Shown here: piece after piece, positions 1 to 6,752 of the stretch
Layout: every line of letters starts with the position of its first letter
How positions within the stretch are numbered: the first letter of the stretch is position 1
Origin: Chloroflexota bacterium
GTDB lineage: Bacteria; Chloroflexota; Anaerolineae; Aggregatilineales; UBA2796
Length of the DNA stretch: 9,290 nucleotides
Reading direction: 5' to 3'
Assembly (NCBI GenBank): GCA_017743585.1
Contig: JAGHYP010000098.1
Span: forward strand, 1 to 9,290
The notes under the pieces: model-generated
Databases searched by the model: none
What the model was told of the DNA's origin: nothing
The model's input: the letters and a program-made list of their open reading frames with translations, nothing else
Program-made: the position numbers and the translations under genes

Positions 1-3000
1 GCTGATGAAATTGGTCAGGATTTGGATCAGTCGCCGCTCATCAGCCCAGACAGGCGGCAAATCTTCAGGCACATTCAAGATGATCTGCTGATTCTTCTCA
101 TCGAAGGCGCGCTGCATCGGACGGACGGCGTCAAGCACCACGTTGAAGAAGTTCACGGCGCGCATGTTCAAGCGCAGGTTGCCCGTCTCTTGCGCCGTCA
201 TATCTGTGAAGTCTTCCACCAGTTGCTGCAGACGCAGCACGTTGCGCTGAATGATGTTGACGCAATTCTGTTGCTGCTCGTTGAGCGCGCCAAGCGCCCG
301 CGTGCTGAGCAGGTCAGCGTAGCCTTTGATCGATGCCAACGGGTTCTTGAGTTCATGCGCCACCTTGCCGATGAAGCTGATGCGTTGTGCGTTGGCGCGC
401 TGCAGTTGTGCGTACAGCCGGGCGTTGGCAATGGCGGTGTTGGCGTGTTCAGCGATGCCCTCGATATGCGTTGCCGTGACTTGCGAGAAGACGCCGTGTT
501 GCGTCGTTTCTAGCAGCAAGACGCCCGTTACTTTATCGCCTGTGATCATCGGCACGGCGATCTGGCTGACCGCGCCGGGCAAGATGGCTAACCCCTCGGC
601 GGACAACGTGCCGCTCGGCGTCAGCAGTGCGCGGTTGCGCCGATAGGCATGACCGAGGATGCCTTGATCGATTGGGAAGGTATCGCCGACTCTGACGACG
701 CGCTCAGGGTAGCCGGCGCAACCGACCACCTCGAAGTGCAACCGATCTTGGCTGACGAGCGCCAAAAGCACGGCATCGGCGCCGCTCTCGCGGATCGCGT
801 TATCCACAGTCAGATCGACCACGCGCTGGAAGTCGAGCGTGCGGTTCAGCTCGCGGTCAATGCGCTGCATGTTGGAAAGCTGGCGCACGCGCTCAGAGAG
901 CGCCTCATCTGTGCTGCGGAACAAGTTGGCGTTCTCAATGGCAACCGCCGCCTGACCGGCGAAAGCCATCAGCAAGTTGGCGTTGTTATCGTCGAAGCCC
1001 GTGCCATCGCGTTTGTTCATCACTTCCAGCACGCCGATCACCTTGTTGCGCGAGATGAGCGGCACGGCGAGGAGGCTCGTCGTCCTGGAGTCAGCGCCTT
1101 GCACAGCGCGCAGCTCGCCGTGCCAGCGCGGATCGCGTTGCGCCTCGTTGACGATTTGATACTGCCCTGTAGCGGCGACCGAGCCTGCAATCCCGCTACC
1201 AATCGGCATGCGCGCGCCGACCAATTCTTCGCCGCCGCCAACTGCCAGCTGCAAGACCAAATTGCGCCTATCTTCGTCCACCAAGAGCAAGTTGCCTGCC
1301 TCGCAATCCAGAATGGCGACCGCTGATTCGACAATGTTTCGCAGCAGTGCGTCTAAATCTTCGAAAAGCGCGGCAAACTGTGAGCTAGTATCGTTCAGCA
1401 CCTTCATCTGGCGCGCCAGTTGCTTGCTCTCTTCCAGCAAGTGCAGCTTGTAGAGCGCCGTCGCGGCAAGGTCGCCGATGTTCCAAAAGAGCCTTGCCTG
1501 CTCTTCTGTGTAGGTTACGCCGATCTCGGTCGTGCCGAGCGCCAAGGCGCCGATGCAATGCCCCTCCGCTGCGTTGAGCGGCACGCCAATCCATGCGCGC
1601 AGTTGCATGTTCTCAGGCTCAGCGCCCCGCCGCTGCATGTCGCGAACGTAGTTATCGGTGCGGTAGGGCTGCCGTGTGTGGATGATCTCGCTCAGAATAT
1701 CATGACTCGCTTGCCGACGGCGCCCTTCGCGCTCAGGAATGCGCTCGCCATCCTCCTGATAGAAGGCGTAGGTCAGCTCGTTGGTGCGCTCGTCGTACAG
1801 CACAATGTAGAAATTCGGCGCCTCGATCACTTTGCTGACCTGCGCATAGATGAATTCGAGCAGCGTATCGAAATCCATTGCGATGTTCAGGCCAGTGCTG
1901 ACCTGCACCAAAACCTTCAATTCGCGCTCGCTCCGCTGCGATTCAAGAATGACTTGCGCGCGTTCTAGCGCGGCGGCCGCTTGCATCGCCAAGCCCTCAA
2001 GGAAGCGCAGGTCTTCGTGATTGTAAGCCTCGTTGCTGCGAGGCGGGCCGAGCGCAATGAAGCCGTTCAGGCGGCGCGCGCTCTGCATCCGAGCGATGAT
2101 CGGCGTGTTCAGCACTGCCAAGCGCGGGCGATCTGCTTGCAGCTCAGCTGACGAGAACGTCTCGCGCGTCAGGTCAAGAATTGGCTCGCCTTCGCTCAAC
2201 AGGCGCACCAAGCCGCCGTCCGCTTTGAAGCGGATATCCGTCTGCCAGCGGCGCGCCTTGCGATCGAGGACCGGCTCGTAATCGCCTGTGAGGGTATTTT
2301 GAACGTAAATGAAGCAATACTGCGGATCGAGCGTCTCCTTGATCTCGCCACTCAGCTGCTGGACGACGTCGCGCGCCTCAATAGCTGTGGCGAGATTGCG
2401 GGTGAACTGCTCTAGCCGCTGCGCGTAATAGCGCCGCTGGCGGAAGAAAGCGCGCTCTATAAGCCGCTCCATGCGCACGCGCAATGGCGCGAAGAGCAAC
2501 GCGGCCACGAGCAACACTCCGCTAATCAGCACAGGGCTATCAGGGCGGATGAGGCCGACCGTCAGCAGATACGCCGCGCTCACCAGCAGCAAGTAGCCAA
2601 CCGTCAGCAAGAACCCCAGCGTGCCCAGCACTAGTGCGTCGTTGACCAGGCGGTCGCCGCTGAGCGCGCTGCCGTCGCTGCGCAGCAGGATGGCGTAGCT
2701 CATGCCGAGGGAGACGAGCAGCATCGGCGGTTGCAGGTAAACTGTGGAAAAACTGATACCGCGCACCTCCGTCAGCTGCTCGATCAAATTCGTGACCCAC
2801 CAGACTGCGGCAGGCAAGAGCGGCACAATCATGCTGATCAACGCAATGGAAGCACGCTCGCGCGCCAGCGCCGATGCCACACGTTGCCGCCGCGCGATCA
2901 TGCTAATCGCGAAGAACGCGCCCGCCACAATCAGCAGCAACACGGGCAACAAAATTGCGAATTCAAAGGCGAAGTCGCTCAGCGCGATTGAGAGCGCCAA

Positions 3001-3810
3001 CACAGCGCCGACGATGAGCGCCGCGCCCACCTGCCAGAGCTTACGTCGGCGCGGCACAACTAGCGAATATGGGAACAGCAAGCCGAACTGAAAGAGCATG
3101 TAGCTGCACAGCGCCAGGCCGATCTTCATCGGCACTTCGAGCACATACGTGCTGCTGATCTCGAAGCGCCCTATCAAGATCAGCACACCCGCCGCCATTG
3201 TGACAATCAAAGCGCGGATTGCCTCAACCTGCCGATGCTTCAGCCACAGCCAGATGCTCAGCCCGATGAAGCATACTGCCACGAAAAAGCTGACCCCGAA
3301 GTAACCGATCCAATCGGCGAGCGGAAATTGTTCAAGGCGCACGTTGAACGCGCAACGCGCGACCTCGCTCGAAATCTCAACGCACTCGGGCGGCAATGCG
3401 CTCGCGTCTCTGAAGCCGCGCAGCACCTCAATGCGCGCCACATGCCCAAATGGCAGCGTCGCCAGATATGCGTTCAGCGTGTACCCCCCATACGCCCCTA
3501 GCACGACCCGATCGTCAATCGAGAGCAGCCTATCGCCGGCCTTGATGCCCGCCTCAAACGCCGCCCATGTGCCGCCTGTCAACGGGCGCGCGCCGATCAA
3601 AGCTCCCGTTCGATACATGAACGCGCCTACGAACGGACGGGTGTACCACTGCACTGCTAACACCAGCCCTAGCGCGGCCACGCCAAGCGCTACAAGCAGC
3701 GCCAGACTCGCCCAGAAAGTGCTGGCGATCACAAAGCCTTGCGACTTGGCAGACGCCCCAGCGCGCTTGCTCGTCGCAAGATTGCCGAAAGCAGGTAGGC
3801 TGACGCGCAT
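1..3810 (-). CDS. Membrane sensor histidine kinase, PDZ-like/multi-TM/4xGAF/HisKA (3' end outside window)
   Basis: The frame is open from an ATG at 3810 to the left edge (1270 codons, no stop), so the protein is C-terminally cut by the window. Order of parts: TM1 about residues 27-55; a PDZ-like segment about 77-131 (FEAGIKAGDRLLSIDD); several TM helices between about 165 and 445; a short basic linker (FFRQRRYYAQRL, about 456-465); four GAF-type repeats about 470-620, 635-795, 805-965 and 985-1135; then the HisKA H-box GKVAHELKNPLASIKGY with phospho-acceptor His1152. The last residues (DERRLIQILTNFIS) enter the ATPase N-box. The third GAF is the most canonical (VPLISRNKVIGVLEVMNK). A purine-rich GGAAG lies 8 nt before the ATG, supporting this start; an in-frame GTG lies 5 codons further up. 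By family knowledge it should autophosphorylate in response to a membrane or cytoplasmic signal and pass phosphate to a response regulator. The signal and regulator are unknown. The PDZ-between-helices plan resembles ComP-type kinases. Confidence 0.93.
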   Translation of the reverse strand, partial: MRVSLPAFGNLATSKRAGASAKSQGFVIASTFWASLALLVALGVAALGLVLAVQWYTRPFVGAFMYRTGALIGARPLTGGTWAAFEAGIKAGDRLLSIDDRVVLGAYGGYTLNAYLATLPFGHVARIEVLRGFRDASALPPECVEISSEVARCAFNVRLEQFPLADWIGYFGVSFFVAVCFIGLSIWLWLKHRQVEAIRALIVTMAAGVLILIGRFEISSTYVLEVPMKIGLALCSYMLFQFGLLFPYSLVVPRRRKLWQVGAALIVGAVLALSIALSDFAFEFAILLPVLLLIVAGAFFAISMIARRQRVASALARERASIALISMIVPLLPAAVWWVTNLIEQLTEVRGISFSTVYLQPPMLLVSLGMSYAILLRSDGSALSGDRLVNDALVLGTLGFLLTVGYLLLVSAAYLLTVGLIRPDSPVLISGVLLVAALLFAPLRVRMERLIERAFFRQRRYYAQRLEQFTRNLATAIEARDVVQQLSGEIKETLDPQYCFIYVQNTLTGDYEPVLDRKARRWQTDIRFKADGGLVRLLSEGEPILDLTRETFSSAELQADRPRLAVLNTPIIARMQSARRLNGFIALGPPRSNEAYNHEDLRFLEGLAMQAAAALERAQVILESQRSERELKVLVQVSTGLNIAMDFDTLLEFIYAQVSKVIEAPNFYIVLYDERTNELTYAFYQEDGERIPEREGRRRQASHDILSEIIHTRQPYRTDNYVRDMQRRGAEPENMQLRAWIGVPLNAAEGHCIGALALGTTEIGVTYTEEQARLFWNIGDLAATALYKLHLLEESKQLARQMKVLNDTSSQFAALFEDLDALLRNIVESAVAILDCEAGNLLLVDEDRRNLVLQLAVGGGEELVGARMPIGSGIAGSVAATGQYQIVNEAQRDPRWHGELRAVQGADSRTTSLLAVPLISRNKVIGVLEVMNKRDGTGFDDNNANLLMAFAGQAAVAIENANLFRSTDEALSERVRQLSNMQRIDRELNRTLDFQRVVDLTVDNAIRESGADAVLLALVSQDRLHFEVVGCAGYPERVVRVGDTFPIDQGILGHAYRRNRALLTPSGTLSAEGLAILPGAVSQIAVPMITGDKVTGVLLLETTQHGVFSQVTATHIEGIAEHANTAIANARLYAQLQRANAQRISFIGKVAHELKNPLASIKGYADLLSTRALGALNEQQQNCVNIIQRNVLRLQQLVEDFTDMTAQETGNLRLNMRAVNFFNVVLDAVRPMQRAFDEKNQQIILNVPEDLPPVWADERRLIQILTNFIS

Positions 3811-3855
3811 AGCTTTTGCTTCCACTTGAACCTCAGATTCGGTCGCTCGCCTGCC

Positions 3856-3884
3856 ATTATAACGCAACTTCGTCTGATGGCACA
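3856..3884 (-). promoter_or_regulatory. Putative promoter of the sensor kinase
   Basis: On the minus strand a perfect TATAAT occupies 3861-3856, about 45 nt before the kinase ATG. With a 17-nt spacer the -35 position (3884-3879) reads TGTGCC, a poor match to TTGACA. The call therefore rests on the -10 box, its location and the lack of any other gene in front of the kinase. A transcription start near 3849 and a leader of about 40 nt are inferred. A weak -35 could mean that an activator is needed. Confidence 0.4.
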
Positions 3885-3897
3885 CTTGCTCTGCTGC

Positions 3898-3926
3898 TTG
3901 CAAGGCGCGCAAGGCAGTGGTAGAAT
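3898..3926 (+). promoter_or_regulatory. Putative sigma70-type promoter of the GNAT-like/ycf45 unit
   Basis: TTGCAA at 3898-3903 and TAGAAT at 3921-3926 are separated by exactly 17 nt, matching the TTGACA/TATAAT consensus at 4/6 and 5/6 positions. A start near 3933 would leave a leader of about 42 nt before the ATG at 3975. It lies back to back with the leftward TATAAT box of the kinase, so the two transcripts would diverge from a region of under 80 bp. Confidence 0.55.
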
Positions 3927-3974
3927 GCTCCAGAAAGTACAATTTGCCGTGCCTGCGCGCAGGTTGAACAGGCT

Positions 3975-4988
3975 ATGCCACGCGCAATAATAGAAGTGCG
4001 CCCCTTCTTACCGCTCGATCTGCCCTTAGTGCATCGGCTCTCGCCCATGAGCATTAGCCTGGATTCGCTGACGGCGCTCACGCAAGGCAACCATATGGTG
4101 GAGAACGCTGTTTGGTCTAGCTTGCCGCTGGCCGATCTTGGCACGCCCACCTACGTCTTGCGCCTTGGCGAGAGCGGCTATGTGGCGCAATTCCGCCACA
4201 AGGCAGGCGAGGAGCACGCGCACATCGTCTTCATCGCGCCGTCGCTTGCGCCTGAGAGCGATAGCGAGCCGTGGCTGCGCTTGGTTGAGGCAATGGTCGC
4301 TGCCGCCGGCAAGCGCGGCGCTATCACGCTCAACGCTGAGGTCGCTGAGACAGCGCCCGCTTTTGAGCTCTTGCGGCAAGCGGGTTTTGCCGTCTACGCG
4401 CGCCAGACCATCTGGCGGCGTGCTCCGCAGCCTTTGCGCGCGCGCCTGATGCCGCTCTGGCGCCCCGCAGTTGAGCAAGATGCTATCGCGCTGCACAGCT
4501 TATATCTGGAAAATGTGCCATGCCTGCTGCGCCAAGCCATTGCGCCGCCTGAGCCGCGCGATGCGCTCGTCTTCGGGCGCGGCGGACGTCTCTCGGCTTA
4601 TCTCGCAGCGCACGAGGGCAAGTGTGGCATCTACCTTGATCTGATCATGGACCCTGAGGATTGTCAGCTGCGCGCTGCCGAGCTGCTCGCCGATGCGCTC
4701 AGCTGCTTGCCGCGCGCTGAGCGCGTGCCTCTCTACGTGCCTCTCTATCGCCATCAGGAGTGGCTGAGCAGCGCACTGGAACGCCTGAGCTTTGAGCCGC
4801 TTGGCACCCAAGCCCTGATGGTGCGCCACACTGCGCGCCGCTGCGAGCAGGTCGTGTGCAGCGCGCAGTCAATTCAGAACGTCCTCTTGGCGTTGCCGCG
4901 CCGCCACGAATTCTATTCCTTCCCGCCCGCTGAGTCTGCCCTTGACCGTGAGAAGGCACTCTTGGTGAATGGAACGTTACATCACTGA
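3975..4988 (+). CDS. GNAT acetyltransferase-like protein with two degenerate halves
   Basis: This is a 337-residue protein. The first half opens with a typical GNAT start (VRPFLPLDLPLVHRL, residues 8-22), has a central strand (AHIVFIAPS, 82-90), a helix, and a motif-B-like end (LLRQAGFAVYARQTIWRR, 132-149). The second half repeats the plan: WRPAVEQDAIALHSLYLENV (162-181), a strand KCGIYLDLIMDP (216-227), a helix, and an end similar to the first (ALERLSFEPLGTQALMVRH, 267-285). Neither half shows the Q/RxxGxG/A acetyl-CoA loop, so catalysis is doubtful; a binding or structural role is possible. The ATG at 3975 is chosen because the GNAT-like similarity begins at once after it; only a weak AGG-type ribosome site precedes it, and an in-frame TAG at 3921 bounds any extension. 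It overlaps the next gene by 20 nt, implying co-translation. Assignment to the GNAT fold is by pattern recognition only; the substrate is unknown. Confidence 0.6.
   Translation: MPRAIIEVRPFLPLDLPLVHRLSPMSISLDSLTALTQGNHMVENAVWSSLPLADLGTPTYVLRLGESGYVAQFRHKAGEEHAHIVFIAPSLAPESDSEPWLRLVEAMVAAAGKRGAITLNAEVAETAPAFELLRQAGFAVYARQTIWRRAPQPLRARLMPLWRPAVEQDAIALHSLYLENVPCLLRQAIAPPEPRDALVFGRGGRLSAYLAAHEGKCGIYLDLIMDPEDCQLRAAELLADALSCLPRAERVPLYVPLYRHQEWLSSALERLSFEPLGTQALMVRHTARRCEQVVCSAQSIQNVLLALPRRHEFYSFPPAESALDREKALLVNGTLHH
4725..4748 (+). repeat. In-frame 12-bp tandem duplication
   Basis: Two 12-nt units (gtgcctctctac, gtgcctctctat) follow each other and differ only in the last base. They are in frame in the GNAT-like gene and encode VPLY-VPLY at residues 251-258, in the likely beta-strand before the last helix of the second half. 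It is probably a small slippage duplication tolerated by the protein. Confidence 0.6.
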
Positions 4989-6345
4989 CGATATCGAGAA
5001 GCTGAAAGCCGTTCTACCTAATCATCTGGTTGATTCGCTTGAGCAGATTGGGCACATCGATGAGCTAGTCGAAGTCATTTTAGACCTTGGGCGCGTGCCG
5101 ACGGCGCGCTATACCGATTGCGAGCGCGTCCTCGACCAAAACGAAGTCACTCACGAGATCATTCAATACGTCGTCGCGCGCGTCGGCAGCTTCGATTCCG
5201 ATAATCGCGCGGGCATTGAGCGCACCTTGCATCGCATCTCCGCCATTCGCAACCGCCGCGCTGATATTGTCGGCCTCACCTGCCGCGTCGGACGCGCCGT
5301 TTACGGCACGATTGACATCATCCAAGATATCATCGAGTCAGGGCGGAGCGTGCTGATCCTCGGCGCGCCCGGCGTCGGCAAGACCACCATGCTGCGCGAG
5401 GCAGCGCGCGTGCTGGCTGAACACAAGCGCGTCATCATCGTGGATACCAGCAATGAGATCGGCGGCGATGGTGACGTGCCGCATCCGGCTGTTGGGCGCG
5501 CGCGGCGCATGCAAGTGCCAAAGCCCGCCCTGCAGCACGAAGTGATGATCGAAGCAGTTGAGAATCACAATCCTGAAGTGATCATCATTGATGAGATCGG
5601 TCGCGAGCTGGAAGCCATGGCCGCTCGCACCATTGCCGAGCGCGGCGTTCAACTGATCGGCACGGCGCACGGCCAGACGCTTGAGAACCTGCTCAACAAT
5701 CCCACCCTCAGCGACCTGATCGGCGGCGTCCGCTCGGTCACGCTCTCCGATGAAGAAGCGCGCCGCCGCGGCACGCAGAAGACCGTCTTAGAGCGCGCCG
5801 CGCCGCCAACCTTCGACGTGCTGATCGAGCTGCAGAACCGCCACCGTCTCGTCGTCCATGAAGATGTGGCCGCCGCTGTGGATAATCTCTTGCGCGGTCG
5901 CCCTGTGCCTATCGAAATCCGCTACCGCAACGCTGAGGGAGAGATCGTCACTGAGCAGCAGATACTTGGCGATAACGCGCGCCGCTCCGAGAGCGCCAGC
6001 AACGCTTCCTCTGCGCCCCCTGCGCGCGCAGAGCGCGCCAATTTGAGCCCTAGCACCCTGCAGCCGCTGCATATCTACGCCTACGGCGTGGCGCGCAACC
6101 GCATGATCAGCTCGGCGCGCCGTATGCGCCTGCCGCTCGTTGTCGAGGAAGATCTAGGCAACGCGCAGGCGATCGTCACCTTGAAGAATTACTACCGCCG
6201 CCGCCCCAAGCTGATCGTGGACGCTGAGCGGCGCGGCACGCCGATCTACGTCTTGCGCGCCAACACAAACTCGCAGATGGAAGACCTGCTGGCAACGCTC
6301 TTCCACGTGACAGAGGGCGACTCAACGCATACCACGCCCCCTTGA
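4969..6345 (+). CDS. ycf45: Ycf45/SpoIIIAA-like AAA ATPase without a visible R3H domain
   Basis: The protein has 458 residues. The N-terminal helical part (1-115) precedes an ATPase core with Walker A GAPGVGKTT (132-140), a DTSNEIGGDGD stretch (159-169), Walker B VIIIDEIG (204-211), a sensor-like GTAHG (231-235) and RRGTQKTVLERAAPPTFDVL (266-285). This order is that of the Ycf45 family of cyanobacteria, plastids and Chloroflexota, related to the sporulation ATPase SpoIIIAA. A Ser/Ala/Pro/Arg-rich linker (about 336-366) leads to the family's C-terminal domain (LHIYAYGVARNRM, SSARRMRLPLVVEEDL, YYRRRPKLI; 367-447). Many relatives continue into an R3H nucleic-acid-binding domain; here the protein stops about ten residues later. 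The start is certain within the frame: a TGA (4966-4968) directly precedes the ATG. AGAAGG at 4951-4956 is a plausible if distant ribosome site. The 20-nt overlap with the upstream gene suggests coupling. The molecular role of the family is not established. Confidence 0.88.
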   Translation: MERYITDDIEKLKAVLPNHLVDSLEQIGHIDELVEVILDLGRVPTARYTDCERVLDQNEVTHEIIQYVVARVGSFDSDNRAGIERTLHRISAIRNRRADIVGLTCRVGRAVYGTIDIIQDIIESGRSVLILGAPGVGKTTMLREAARVLAEHKRVIIVDTSNEIGGDGDVPHPAVGRARRMQVPKPALQHEVMIEAVENHNPEVIIIDEIGRELEAMAARTIAERGVQLIGTAHGQTLENLLNNPTLSDLIGGVRSVTLSDEEARRRGTQKTVLERAAPPTFDVLIELQNRHRLVVHEDVAAAVDNLLRGRPVPIEIRYRNAEGEIVTEQQILGDNARRSESASNASSAPPARAERANLSPSTLQPLHIYAYGVARNRMISSARRMRLPLVVEEDLGNAQAIVTLKNYYRRRPKLIVDAERRGTPIYVLRANTNSQMEDLLATLFHVTEGDSTHTTPP

Positions 6346-6352
6346 TCAATTC

Positions 6353-6412
6353 AGGCATGGCAGTTTAATACTACTTCGCAGTCAAAACAAGCCTTTTAAA
6401 CGCCGTCTGCCT
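6353..6412. terminator. Imperfect inverted repeat between convergent genes, possible terminator
   Basis: The left arm AGGCA-T-GGC-A-GTTTAA (6353-6368) pairs with the right arm TTAAAC-GCC-GTC-TGCCT (6396-6412), giving 6+3+5 base pairs with a bulge and an internal loop around a 27-nt loop. It sits between the stop of the ycf45-like gene and the stop of the permease remnant, where a bidirectional terminator would be expected. No clean T-tract follows on either strand, and the loop is long, so it could equally be a chance or relic repeat. Confidence 0.3.
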
Positions 6413-6730
6413 AGAATCTATCAATGCTCGCCACGATCAAATTCGCCACTGAGCCGAGCAGCGCCAAGTTGCCTGCCAGCGTGGAAGCCATCGCAGGTTC
6501 ACGTTGATCAGCATCATGCTGAAGAGCAAGGTGAGCGTGCTGAGATCGAGCGCGGCGTAGGCTTCCTGCTCGCTGATCGCGCTCGGCGCGATCAGGGCGG
6601 CTGCGCCGGCGAGCGCAATGGTGGCGCGGTTCACACGCAGGCGCGGCAACTGACCGATCGCCACGCCAAAATAGGTTAGCAAGATGACGAGCAGAGTGAG
6701 CGGAGCGGCGAGTCCTTCAAGCCTGAGCAA
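6411..6730 (-). pseudogene. Remnant of an ArsB/SLC13-type anion permease (middle deleted, frame broken)
   Basis: Reading leftward from a possible TTG at 6730, about 80 residues look like the N-terminus of an ArsB/SLC13 (ion transporter) permease: a first helix (LTLLVILLTYFGVAIGQLP), a second (ATIALAGAAALIA), and ALDLSTLTLLFSMMLINVNL. At about 6491 the similarity jumps to another frame, where codons from 6491 to 6411 read ASTLAGNLALLGSVANLIVA, the signature normally found near the C-terminus of these roughly 400-residue transporters, followed by SIDRF and a stop. So about 300 residues are missing, the join is out of frame, and the usual last helix after the signature is absent too. Translation in the N-terminal frame would end at 6437 after 18 unrelated residues. 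It begins just 22 nt after the stop of the yqeC-mocA gene, with no clear ribosome site or ATG. It is non-functional as read; an assembly error is the main alternative. Confidence 0.8.
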
Positions 6731-6752
6731 TGGCGTTTTGGCAAACTTTGGA

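Noticed and set aside
649..1326. Long open frame on the plus strand (225 codons), with others at 22-513 and 1420-1968
   Set aside because: They lie antisense to the continuous kinase frame, encode no recognisable domain, and arise from the GC-rich codon bias of the minus-strand gene.
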